A stretch of DNA of 64,000 nucleotides from CAIQPS01 sp963843455 (GTDB lineage Bacteria > Actinomycetota > Thermoleophilia > RBG-16-64-13). A program made the position numbers and the translations under genes. The stretch covers positions 124,001-188,000 of the forward strand of contig CAWJKE010000015.1 of the NCBI GenBank assembly GCA_963843455.1, in the 5' to 3' direction. This document shows positions 41,145 through 49,933 of the stretch, piece by piece (the first letter of the stretch is position 1; the number at the start of each line of letters is the position of its first letter). The notes below the pieces were generated by a model. It saw only the letters and a program-made list of their open reading frames with translations. It had not been told where the DNA came from and did no database searches.

Positions 41145-41660
41145 TCATGGCGTCAGGCCCCGCGGATCGGCCGGGGCACGCTCGTTCTCCGCCTCGCCCT
41201 TGTCTTTTCCACCGACGGCGACGCCGGCCACCCGGTAGAAGTCGTACTCGGGGTATTTTCCCGGCCCGGAGATCAACAGATGCTCCTTCTCGTACACCAT
41301 ATTGGACCGCCGATACTCGTTCATGTCGAGATCGGGCGTGAGCTGGATGGCCCTCGTCGGACACGCCTCCTCGCAGAAGCCGCAGAAGATGCACCGCGAG
41401 AAGTTGATGCGGAACCACTCCGGGTAGCGCCGGCCCGTCTCGTCCTCGGCCGATTGCAGGGCGATGCAGCCCACGGGGCAGACCACGGCGCACAGGTAGC
41501 AGGCGACGCACCGTTCGGCGCCGGAAGGGTCGCGGGACAGGATGATCCGCCCCCGGTAGCGGGGAGGCAGATAGGGCCGCTCCTCGGGAAAGAGCACCGT
41601 GTCACGGGGTCGGAAGAGGTGCGGCACAATGGTGGCGAGAGCTTTGAGAAGGCTCATCAT
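41145..41660 (-). CDS. nuoI: NADH-quinone oxidoreductase subunit I
   Basis: 171 residues from ATG 41660, which overlaps the nuoH TGA (ATGA); a frame opening further upstream is a shadow within nuoH. Two 4Fe-4S motifs: C-V-A-C-Y-L-C-A-V-V-C-P-V-G-C-I and C-I-F-C-G-F-C-E-E-A-C-P-T-R-A-I, giving clusters N6a/N6b that carry electrons from NuoG toward NuoB. Confidence 0.96.
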   Translation of the reverse strand: MMSLLKALATIVPHLFRPRDTVLFPEERPYLPPRYRGRIILSRDPSGAERCVACYLCAVVCPVGCIALQSAEDETGRRYPEWFRINFSRCIFCGFCEEACPTRAIQLTPDLDMNEYRRSNMVYEKEHLLISGPGKYPEYDFYRVAGVAVGGKDKGEAENERAPADPRGLTP

Positions 41661-42607
41661 GCGGCGAGGACGACCGCGGCTGTCACGAGCATGTTGACCA
41701 ACGCAATCGGCAGCATGACCTTCCAGCCCAAACTCATGAGCTGGTCGTAGCGGAGCCGGGGCAGCGCTGCCCGGATCGCGATGAACAGGACGATCATGAT
41801 GGACGTCTTGACCAGGAACCATATCCAGCCCGGCAGGATGGGCCCCAGCCAGCCGCCCAGGAAAAGCACGGTGATGAGAGCCGATATCAGCGTGATCCCG
41901 AGATACTCGCCCACGTAGAAGATGCCGAACTTCATGGCGGAGTATTCGGTGTGATAGCCGGCCACCAGCTCACTCTCGGCCTCGGGCAGATCGAAGGGAG
42001 TACGCCGGGTCTCGGCGAGCCCGGCGACGAGGAAACCGAGGAAGCCGGCGAACTGCGGGACTACGTACCAGAGGCCGCGCTGGGCCTCGACGATGGCGCT
42101 GAGGTTGAACGAGCCGGCCATCATGACAACGCCCAGCAGGAAGAGGCCCATGAAGACCTCGTAGCCGAGCATCTGGGCGGCGGCTCGGAGGGCTCCGATG
42201 AGTGAGTACTTGCTGTGCGACGACCAGCCGGCCAGGGCCACGCTGTACACGCCCAGAGAAGACATGCCCAGGAAGAACAGCAGGCCGACGTTGAGATCGG
42301 CCACGACAAAACCGTCCGTCAATGGGATCACCGCGAAACTGGCCAGCACCGACGTAAGGATGATCGCAGGGGCGGCGACGAAGACCGGCGGGTCGGCGAA
42401 CGGGGGTATCCAGTCCTCCTTCGCGAGCAGCTTGATGGCATCGGCCAACACCTGCAACTCGCCCACGACGCCCACCCGGTTGGGCCCATAGCGGTCCTGG
42501 AATTGCCCGAGCAGCCGGCGCTCCACCAGCACCAACCCGCCCGCGAACAGCAGCGGCAGCATCAACATCACGACGACCTCGGCCACGTGCCAGGCGCTGT
42601 TAGACAT
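41657..42607 (-). CDS. nuoH: NADH-quinone oxidoreductase subunit H
   Basis: 316 residues from ATG 42607, chosen because M-S-N-S-A-W-H begins the first helix region and overlaps the nuoG stop; a longer reading adds 32 non-conserved residues. Eight helices; E-R-R-L-L-G-Q-F-Q-D-R-Y-G-P-N-R-V-G and R-T-P-F-D-L-P-E-A-E-S-E-L-V-A-G-Y are the quinone-site loops of NuoH. Joins the peripheral and membrane arms of complex I. Confidence 0.96.
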   Translation of the reverse strand: MSNSAWHVAEVVVMLMLPLLFAGGLVLVERRLLGQFQDRYGPNRVGVVGELQVLADAIKLLAKEDWIPPFADPPVFVAAPAIILTSVLASFAVIPLTDGFVVADLNVGLLFFLGMSSLGVYSVALAGWSSHSKYSLIGALRAAAQMLGYEVFMGLFLLGVVMMAGSFNLSAIVEAQRGLWYVVPQFAGFLGFLVAGLAETRRTPFDLPEAESELVAGYHTEYSAMKFGIFYVGEYLGITLISALITVLFLGGWLGPILPGWIWFLVKTSIMIVLFIAIRAALPRLRYDQLMSLGWKVMLPIALVNMLVTAAVVLAA

Positions 42608-45497
42608 CGTCGCCCTCCACCGCGAACGCCGGACCGGCCGCTGCGCCGCCCTCGGGACCGGCAGGGCTGATGCGTGCATACAACGGAGGCAACACCCCTT
42701 CAAGGCCGGGAAGACCTACGGGTAGCACGGCCATCCCGGGTGCCAGACCCGCGATGACCTTGACCGGGAGCGACAGGGAGACGGCGTACGTCTCGAGCAC
42801 CGCCTGGTCCCCTTCGCCCAGCCCGAGGGCGGCGGCGCCTCCCGGGCTAAGCCCGAGGTAGGGCTCCGGAGCGCACTCCGCGATGCCCGGCGCCCGAGCG
42901 CTCATCTCCTCGGAGCCGAAGATGTGATGCCTGGGGACCACAAGCTCCCCCTCTCCCGATCGCCGGAAAGCCCGCGGCAGCTCGAGGAAGTGCGTCCACT
43001 CCACGTCTTGAGCCGGTTCGATGAGTCTGGCCCCCAAGTCGCCACCTGGAAGCGGCCGGTCCGGGCCGTGCTGAAGCTTGACGATCGCCTGGGGCGAATT
43101 CCAGCCCGGGGCCCAGAAGCGAGGCACGATAGGCGATGGCGCCTCGCCTTGATAACCCTCCATGGAGAAAGCGAGCGGCGATTGAGGATCGTCCAGGGGC
43201 TTGGGTTCGAACACCGAAGTGTCGGCATGTATCGCCGTCCGCCCGCTGTAGCGTCGCGGCTGACGGGCGATCTTCATCCCCTCGATGCGGTAGGTGGCGG
43301 ACGGGGCGAGAGAGAGAAGCGGCGCGAACACGGGCAGGTCTCGGGCGAGTTCGGCCGTGAGCTGATCGATCAGCCGCGGGTAGAGCATGCCCGTCGGACC
43401 CGGCCAGGATTCGCCGCCTCCGGCGCCGAACGACACCATGGGCGTGCCCTCGTCGTCCGTGCCGGGAACAGGCTGCCGCCCGACCTGGGCTGATTGCTCA
43501 TCATGGGGTGCGTTGTCCAACCAGGCGTGAGCGCCAAGTGCGGCGGCCAGGTTGGCGAGCCAGCGTAGGCTGCTGTGGACCTGCCCGCTCGTGGGGAAGA
43601 CTTGGTAGTAGCGCTGAGCCCTGCCCTCGTTGTTGACGAAAGTGCCCGTGCTCTCGGCGTAGGTTCCGACCGGGAGGAGGATATCTGCCGCCCTGGAGGT
43701 CGCGCTGGCGGTGTGATCCAAGACGATCACGTGCTCACAGGACTGAAGAAACCGGTCCGCTTCCGGGGCGGGCGCGCGCCGGTACAGGTCGTTCTCCAGG
43801 ATCAGCGCCACGTCGACCTCACCCAGCGAAGCGGCTGCGAACGCCTCGTCAAGCGTCCCCCCTCCCATGAGGCTCATGCCCATGCTGTTGCACTCGGGCA
43901 CGACCAGGCAGAGCTCGGCAGCCGCTCCTCGTGTGTGCAGGGACCACGCGACATTGGCGGCTGCGCGTAGTATGTCCTCGCTGCCGCTGCTGGTGCCCGA
44001 CACGACGAGAGGCCGGCGCGCCTTGGCGAAGGCGGCGGCGATCCGGGCGGCATGCTCGGCCAGCTCCTTGGGCAGGCCCGGGACCTCGGGCACATGCTCG
44101 TCCAGCAGATGGGCGACGGCGAAGCCCAGGCGGGCGAGGTCGGCGGGCGCGGCGTGGTAGGTCTGAACGGCCAGGCGGTCCAACTTGGTCTCGCTCACGT
44201 TGAGCACGTGTAGGGCGCTGGGCTCCTCGTGCACGAGCTCGCCCACCGCGGCGTCGTTCCAAGCCGGTATCTTGAGGGCGATCTGCTCCGGTGTGGGCCT
44301 GCGCCGGATCCATTGGCGAAGCGAGTAGTCGAGCATGGGGGCGGTATTGGTAACGTCTTCGCCGAGCACCAGCATGGCGTCCGCCTGCTCGAGCTCGCGC
44401 GCGGAGCAACTGCGCGAGGGCCCTTCGTCGATTATCTTCTTGGCGAGATCGACCAGCCGCCGCTCCTCGCCGGCCATTCCCACGAAGAAGTTGTCAGGTC
44501 CGACCAACTTCCGGAGAGCCCAGTTGGCTTCCAGCGAGGCCCGCGGCGAACCGATGCCTATGACCCGCCGCAGCCCGATGCGGGCGGCGGCGATCAGGTC
44601 GCCGACCTGCAGGATGGCGTCCTCAGCGTTCGCGGCCCCCCCACTCACCCTCACCGATCGCAGCCGACTGTCCGCGTTCACGAATTCGTAGCCAAACCGG
44701 CCCCTGTCGCATATGAAATAGCCGTTCACGGCGCCGTTGTAGCGGCTCTGGATGCGGCGCAGCGTCCCGTACCGCTCGCCGGGGATGATGTTGCAGCCCA
44801 GTCCGCAGTGCGGACAGACCGAGGGAGCGGTCTGCAGGTCCCACTTGCGGGTGTAGTGGCGCCGGAAGGTCTTGTCGGTGAACACACCCGTGGGGCAGAC
44901 TTCCACAAGATTGCCGCTGAACTCGCTCTCCAGTTTGCCATCCTTGTGCCGGCCGAAGTACACCTGATTGCGGATGCCCATGGCCACCAGATCGTCTCCG
45001 CCAGCGTAGTCCGCGTAGAAGCGGACGCAGCGGTAGCACTGGATACAGCGGTTCATCTCGTGGTTGATGAAAGGCCCCAGATACTGGTTGCGGAAGGTGC
45101 GCTTGGGGTAGCGGTAACGTCGCTCCCGGTGTCCGGTCATCACGGTCATGTCCTGAAGATGGCACTCGCCCCCCTCGTCGCATACCGGACAGTCGTGCGG
45201 GTGGTTGGCCATCATCCACTCGATCACTCCCGCGCGAAACGCCCGGGCCTCCGGGTCGTCGATGGAGATCCGCGTGCCGTCCGTGGCCGGGGTGACGCAG
45301 GCCATCACAATCTTGCCGTCGCGGTCGTTATCGTCCTTGAACTGCTTGACCGCGCACTGACGGCAGGCGCCTACCGAGCCCATGGCCGGATGCCAGCAGA
45401 AGAAGGGCAGATCGAATCCCAGGGCCAGACAGACCGCGAGCAGGTTTTGCCCGTCAGGGATTTCGTACGGCCGGTCCTCCACGTAGATGGTCGCCAT
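42600..45497 (-). CDS. nuoG: NADH-quinone oxidoreductase subunit G
   Basis: 965 residues, long for the family. N-terminal 2Fe-2S domain (F-F-C-W-H-P, G-A-C-R-Q-C-A-V), His-ligated 4Fe-4S (N-H-P-H-D-C-P-V-C-D-E-G-G-E-C), C-I-Q-C-Y-R-C-V-R-F with a Cys in E-V-C-P-T-G-V, and an additional C-P-H-C-G-L-G-C-N 4Fe-4S motif at about residue 230, then a molybdopterin-oxidoreductase-like domain without evident cofactor ligands. Its last bases overlap nuoH. It is the main electron wire from NuoEF. Confidence 0.95.
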   Translation of the reverse strand: MATIYVEDRPYEIPDGQNLLAVCLALGFDLPFFCWHPAMGSVGACRQCAVKQFKDDNDRDGKIVMACVTPATDGTRISIDDPEARAFRAGVIEWMMANHPHDCPVCDEGGECHLQDMTVMTGHRERRYRYPKRTFRNQYLGPFINHEMNRCIQCYRCVRFYADYAGGDDLVAMGIRNQVYFGRHKDGKLESEFSGNLVEVCPTGVFTDKTFRRHYTRKWDLQTAPSVCPHCGLGCNIIPGERYGTLRRIQSRYNGAVNGYFICDRGRFGYEFVNADSRLRSVRVSGGAANAEDAILQVGDLIAAARIGLRRVIGIGSPRASLEANWALRKLVGPDNFFVGMAGEERRLVDLAKKIIDEGPSRSCSARELEQADAMLVLGEDVTNTAPMLDYSLRQWIRRRPTPEQIALKIPAWNDAAVGELVHEEPSALHVLNVSETKLDRLAVQTYHAAPADLARLGFAVAHLLDEHVPEVPGLPKELAEHAARIAAAFAKARRPLVVSGTSSGSEDILRAAANVAWSLHTRGAAAELCLVVPECNSMGMSLMGGGTLDEAFAAASLGEVDVALILENDLYRRAPAPEADRFLQSCEHVIVLDHTASATSRAADILLPVGTYAESTGTFVNNEGRAQRYYQVFPTSGQVHSSLRWLANLAAALGAHAWLDNAPHDEQSAQVGRQPVPGTDDEGTPMVSFGAGGGESWPGPTGMLYPRLIDQLTAELARDLPVFAPLLSLAPSATYRIEGMKIARQPRRYSGRTAIHADTSVFEPKPLDDPQSPLAFSMEGYQGEAPSPIVPRFWAPGWNSPQAIVKLQHGPDRPLPGGDLGARLIEPAQDVEWTHFLELPRAFRRSGEGELVVPRHHIFGSEEMSARAPGIAECAPEPYLGLSPGGAAALGLGEGDQAVLETYAVSLSLPVKVIAGLAPGMAVLPVGLPGLEGVLPPLYARISPAGPEGGAAAGPAFAVEGDDV

Positions 45498-45504
45498 TCC
45501 CGTG

Positions 45505-46809
45505 CTACCTCTCGTCCGCCGACGGCCGCCCGCCGGCCTGCCAGGGACACCTCTGCTCGTCGATGTGCCGCAGAAAATCCTCCCGGAAGAGGGCCAACCC
45601 AGTCTCTAGCGGCTCCATCGCTCCCGGAGCCAGGTCGCAGAACGTGCGCTCGGGCTTGAGCTGGGCTACATGCCAGTCGAGGAGCTCCAGGTCGTCTCGG
45701 GTGCCGTGTCCTTGCTCGATGGTCTCCAGCAACTCTTCCACCCAGCGCAATCCCTGCCAGCAGGGCGTGCACCATCCACACGACTCCTGAGCGTAGAAAT
45801 GCTCCAGATTGCGGAGCATCCCCACCGGGCAGGTCTGCTCATCGAGCACGATCAGCGTGCCTGTGCCCAGACGGCTGCCGGCAGCCCGGAGCGAAATATC
45901 GTCCATGGGAGTGTGGAAGTGCGGAGCCGATACGAACCCGGTGGAACCGCCGCCGGGCAACACAGCCCTCGCCCGGAGACCCAGCCGCATCCCGCCCGCG
46001 TGTTCTTCAATCAGATCGCGGATGGTGGTCCCCATCGGTAACTCCCAGGCCCCAGGCCGCTTGACCCTGCCGCTCACTGTGTAGATCTTCATTCCGCCTT
46101 CGCCCGAGAGGCCGAGGCCGGCAAACCACTTCGGCCCGTTCGCGATAATCGAGGGCACGTAGGCAAGGGTCTCGACATTGTTGACCACGGTGGGCTTGCT
46201 CCACAGGCCGGAACTGGTCTGGTGGGGCGGCTTGTGGCGGGGATTGGGCCGCTCTCCCTCGAGAGCGTTCAGCATGGCCGACGCCTCTCCGCAGATATAC
46301 CGGCCGGCGCTCACATGCAGGTGCACGTCGAGGTCGAAGTCCGTACCCATCACCCGGGTGCCCAGGTACCCCGCCTGCCCGGCCTCGGCGATCGCCTTTC
46401 GCATGATCTCGGCCGTGGAGGCGTACTCCGCTCGAATGAAGACGTAGGCCGTTCGGGCCCGGACCGCATACGAGGCGATGATCATTCCCTCGAGGAGTTG
46501 ATGTGGGCTGCCTTCCACGATGAAACGGTCCTTGAAGGCGCCGGGCTCCATCTCGTCGGCGTTTGCGACCAAGAAGCGCGGCCCGGCATACTCGTCGCTC
46601 ACGTCGACGAAGCCCCACTTCCGCCCCGCCGGGAAGCCGGCCCCTCCCCGCCCCGATAGGCCGGACTCCAGAACGGCCGCGGTGACGTCTTTCGGATCCA
46701 TCTCGGTGAGCGCCTTGTGGAGCGCCTGGTATCCGCCGAAAGACTGGTACTCCTCCAGGCTCAGCGGGGCTCCGTCTTCGCGGAAGTGTCCTGTGATCGG
46801 CTTATCCAT
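45505..46809 (-). CDS. nuoF: NADH-quinone oxidoreductase subunit F
   Basis: 434 residues. NADH site G-L-S-G-R-G-G-A-G-F-P-A-G-R-K-W, FMN site A-N-A-D-E-M-E-P-G-A-F, SLBB domain and N3 cluster motif S-C-G-W-C-T-P-C-W-Q-G with the fourth Cys in T-F-C-D-L. Contacts NuoE, which is encoded one base upstream. Oxidises NADH at the tip of complex I. Paralogous to the hydrogenase subunit at 13278. Confidence 0.96.
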   Translation of the reverse strand: MDKPITGHFREDGAPLSLEEYQSFGGYQALHKALTEMDPKDVTAAVLESGLSGRGGAGFPAGRKWGFVDVSDEYAGPRFLVANADEMEPGAFKDRFIVEGSPHQLLEGMIIASYAVRARTAYVFIRAEYASTAEIMRKAIAEAGQAGYLGTRVMGTDFDLDVHLHVSAGRYICGEASAMLNALEGERPNPRHKPPHQTSSGLWSKPTVVNNVETLAYVPSIIANGPKWFAGLGLSGEGGMKIYTVSGRVKRPGAWELPMGTTIRDLIEEHAGGMRLGLRARAVLPGGGSTGFVSAPHFHTPMDDISLRAAGSRLGTGTLIVLDEQTCPVGMLRNLEHFYAQESCGWCTPCWQGLRWVEELLETIEQGHGTRDDLELLDWHVAQLKPERTFCDLAPGAMEPLETGLALFREDFLRHIDEQRCPWQAGGRPSADER

Positions 46810-46810
46810 G

Positions 46811-47275
46811 TCAGGGGTAGAGGGCCAGGATCGAGGGCAGACTCTCGGCCGTCACGGGGCCGTGCAGATGCCAATCGACGAGCATCGCCGGCGACTTGTC
46901 GCACGCGCCCAGGCAGACGACCGGCAACAGGGTGAAGCGGCCGTCCGCGGTGGTCTCGCCTAGCCCGACGCCGAGACCGGCGCCGATATCGCGGATGAGT
47001 TGCTCGCTCCCGTCCATCCAGCAGCAGACGCTGTCGCAGACCATGATCACGTGCCGGCCCACCGGGCGCCGGAAGATCAAGCTGTAGAACGTGGCCAGGC
47101 TCTCCAGATACGAGGTCGACACATCGAGGTACTCGGCCACATCGGACAGGGTCTCGTCGGAGACCCAGCCGCGCGTGTCCTGCAGCACGCGCATGGTCTC
47201 CACCGATGCGGCCACCCGCGTCTCGTAGAGCGCTATCACCGCGTCGATTTGGGACTTTTCAGTTTCGGTCAGCAT
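46811..47275 (-). CDS. nuoE: NADH-quinone oxidoreductase subunit E
   Basis: 154 residues, thioredoxin-like 2Fe-2S protein: helical N terminus (V-L-Q-D-T-R-G-W-V-S-D-E-T-L), Y-L-E-S-L-A-T-F-Y-S, and cluster residues in C-D-S-V-C-C-W-M-D and C-L-G-A-C-D-K-S-P. One extra Cys directly follows the usual second Cys. Gap of 3 bases from nuoCD and 1 base to nuoF. Confidence 0.95.
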   Translation of the reverse strand: MLTETEKSQIDAVIALYETRVAASVETMRVLQDTRGWVSDETLSDVAEYLDVSTSYLESLATFYSLIFRRPVGRHVIMVCDSVCCWMDGSEQLIRDIGAGLGVGLGETTADGRFTLLPVVCLGACDKSPAMLVDWHLHGPVTAESLPSILALYP

Positions 47276-47278
47276 GGC

Positions 47279-48971
47279 TCAGCGGTCCACGTCGCCCATG
47301 ACGAAATCAAGGCTGCCCAGAATGGCGATGAGGTCCGGTATCTCGAGGCCCCTGCAAAGTAAGGGGAGCACCTGCAGGTTGGGGAACGACGGCGTGCGGA
47401 TGCGGGTCCGGTAGGAGCTGACCCCACCGTCGCTCACCAGGTAGTAGCCGCAGCTGCCCTTGGAGGATTCGATGGGCACCAGGGCCTCGCCGGGGGGGAT
47501 GACCGCCCCCCAGCTGACTTCAAGGAAGTGCTGGATGAGGGTCTCGATGTCGTTCAGCGTGCGGCTGTGGGCGGGCGGAGTGGCCCAGATATGGCTCGCC
47601 TTGTGGTCGCCCGGGGGCATGTTGTCGAGACACTGTCTGATCACTCTGAGGCTCTGCCGAATCTCTTCCACGCGCACCTGGGCGCGGCCGTAGCAGTCGC
47701 CGCGCCCGGCGGTGGGGACGTCGAAGGTGAACTGCTCGTAACCCGAATAGGGCCGCTTCTTGCGGAGATCCCACTCAAAGCCGCAGGCGCGCAGGTTGGG
47801 CCCGGTCACTCCCCATTCGATGGCCGTGTCCTTGTCGATCTCCCCCACCCCGACAGTTCTCGCCTTGATGACCCTGCTCTCCATCACCAGACGGTCGTAT
47901 TCGCCGCAGGCGAGCAGGCAGATAGTCCAGAAAGTCGCGAACCAGTCTCTCCCACCCCTGCGGCAGATCCTCAGCAACTCCGCCGATGCGGAACCAGCTC
48001 GGGTGCATACGACCTCCGGTGACGGCCTCGACGATGTCCATCAGCCGTTCCCGGTCGCCAAAGGTGTAGAAGACAGGCGTCATCGCCCCCAGGTCCTGGG
48101 CGAAGGTGCCGTACCACACCAGATGGCTCGAGATGCGGAACAGCTCCGACATCATCACCCGGATGACCCGAGCCCGGGGCGGGACTTCGATGCCCGCCAG
48201 CCGTTCCACGCTCAGCACATAGGCTAGGTTGTTCAGCAGGCCGCTCAGGTAGTCCACCCGGTCGGTGTAGGGGATGTAGGTGTGCCAGGTCTGCCTCTCG
48301 CCGATCTTCTCGGCCCCGCGGTGGTGAAAACCGATATCGGGGACGGCGTCGACGATGGTCTCGTCCCGCAGCCTGAGAACCACCCGGAACGGGCCATGGG
48401 TACCGGGATGCTGAGGCCCCACGTTGAGAAACATGGTCCGCGAGTCGGGGGCGGCGCCCAGCGAGTCGTCGTCCGGGGGCAGAGAGAAGGTGCCCATCTC
48501 GGTCGCCCGGCTGGGATGGTCCTTGCGCAGCGGGTGCCCCTCCCACCACGATGGCATCAAGATGCGCCGGGGGTCTGGGTGACCCTCGACCGTCACCCCG
48601 AACATGTCCCACAACTCGCGCTCGTACCAGTCGGCCGACGGCCACAGGCCCGTGACGGTGGGGATCGAGGGATTCTCGCCCACAAGGGGCACCTTGAGGC
48701 GCACATCTTCATTGCGCTCGTACGACAGGAGGTGATAGACCACGGTGAAGTCGGAGTCCGGTTGGCCGTCCCGGTGTGACCGGATCCGCTCGTCGATGCC
48801 GGCCAGGTCGTACAAGGTCCGGAAGGGCTGGGGAACAGCCCGCCGGAGGTGGCCCAGGACGGGCACGACCGCGTCACGCGATACCCAGGCGGTGGGGATG
48901 CCGTCCTTGGTCTCCTGCCGGGCGAACTGCACATCCGGAAAGCGCTCCTCGAGCTCAGAGACCAGATTCAT
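47279..48971 (-). CDS. nuoCD: Fused NADH-quinone oxidoreductase subunit C/D, frameshifted
   Basis: About 564 residues after repair. The first third is NuoC (30-kDa subunit: L-W-P-S-A-D-W-Y-E-R-E-L-W-D-M-F-G-V, I-L-M-P-S-W-W-E-G-H-P-L-R-K-D). It continues directly into NuoD (V-G-P-Q-H-P-G-T-H-G, I-G-F-H-H-R-G-A-E-K, S-S-H-L-V-W-Y-G). Near 47903-47909 the frame moves +1: D-Y-L-P-A-R-L ends one frame and G-E-Y-D-R-L-V-M-E-S-R continues in the other to the C-terminal G-S-L-D-F-V-M-G-D-V-D-R. One extra base in CTGCGGCG explains it. A fused nuoCD is known in Enterobacteria and some other lineages. NuoD carries the quinone-site His and Tyr; a real break would inactivate complex I. Confidence 0.93.
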
Positions 48972-48974
48972 CGC

Positions 48975-49610
48975 CTATACCTCGCCTGGAGGCCGCAAGT
49001 GCGTCTCACTCTGCCGTTCGTTCGCCAAGAGGTCCCGGCGGGAGGGCGGCGAGGGCTTGATTACTCCCTGAGGACCGACCATCCAAGAGAGAGGCCGTTG
49101 CTCGCCGGCCACCGCCTCTTGGAGCAACAGCAACCCCTGGGTGAAGGTCGTCGGGCTCGGAGGGCACCCCTGCACGTACAGATCGACGGGGAGGAAGCTG
49201 TCCACCCCCTGCACCACGCTGTAGACGTCGTACATGCCCCCCGAATTCGCGCACGAGCCCATGGAGATCACCCAGCGCGGCTCCATCATCTGGTCGTAAA
49301 GCCGTTTGATGACCGGCGCCATCTTGATGAAGACGGTCCCCGCCACGACCATGACGTCCGCCTCCCGAGGCGACCCCCGCACTACCTCGGAGCCGAAACG
49401 GGCCAGGTCGTACCGCGGGGTCAGGCTGGTGGCGAACTCCACGTAGCAGCACGACAGACCGAAGTTGAACGGCCACAGGGAGTTGGAGCGGGCCCAGGCG
49501 AGCAGCTTCTGCATGCTGGCGACGAGGACGCTCGGCTGTTCGCTCTCCGCGCTCAGGGCCGCTGCCTCCTGCGCGAGGCCCTTCTCCAGTCGAGGGAGCC
49601 GGACCGCCAC
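48975..49610 (-). CDS. nuoB: NADH-quinone oxidoreductase subunit B
   Basis: Up to 211 residues from GTG 49610; the conserved part starts about residue 35, and ATG 49514 is an alternative start giving 179 residues. N2 cluster ligands: G-L-S-C-C-Y-V-E, G-S-C-A-N-S-G-G and V-Q-G-C-P-P-S-P. C-terminal tail V-G-P-Q-G-V-I-K-P-S-P-P-S-R is extended. With the long start it overlaps nuoA by 58 bases. Passes electrons to quinone at the junction with NuoD and NuoH. Confidence 0.93.
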   Translation of the reverse strand: MAVRLPRLEKGLAQEAAALSAESEQPSVLVASMQKLLAWARSNSLWPFNFGLSCCYVEFATSLTPRYDLARFGSEVVRGSPREADVMVVAGTVFIKMAPVIKRLYDQMMEPRWVISMGSCANSGGMYDVYSVVQGVDSFLPVDLYVQGCPPSPTTFTQGLLLLQEAVAGEQRPLSWMVGPQGVIKPSPPSRRDLLANERQSETHLRPPGEV

Positions 49611-49930
49611 AGGTAGGCGAGCGCGGCCACGAGCAGCCCTACGAATACGGCCATCTCCACAAAGCCCCTCCAGCCCGACTCCCTTAGGGTGACCGCCCAG
49701 GCAAAGAGAAACACGGCCTCCACGTCGAAGATCACGAAGAACACAGCCACCCTGTAGAACTCGACCGAGATACCGTGCTGGGGCATCTCGCTCGGCGCCA
49801 TGCCGGACTCAAACGGCTCGTCCCTCCACCTGCCCGAATGGCGCTGGCCAAGCACATAGGAGAGACTCATGAGCGCCACGACGACGACCAGGATCAGGCC
49901 GATAAAGAGCAGGAAGGGCCAGCCCGCCAT
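49553..49930 (-). CDS. nuoA: NADH-quinone oxidoreductase subunit A
   Basis: 125 residues, three helices, with Y-V-L-G-Q-R between helices 1 and 2, the F-E-S-G-M-A-P region and F-D-V-E-A-V-F-L-F-A-W. First nuo gene, three bases after the zwf stop, which strongly suggests that nuo is transcribed from further upstream. Stabilises the quinone-binding loop together with NuoH and NuoJ. Confidence 0.95.
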   Translation of the reverse strand: MAGWPFLLFIGLILVVVVALMSLSYVLGQRHSGRWRDEPFESGMAPSEMPQHGISVEFYRVAVFFVIFDVEAVFLFAWAVTLRESGWRGFVEMAVFVGLLVAALAYLWRSGSLDWRRASRRRQRP

Positions 49931-49933
49931 ATG

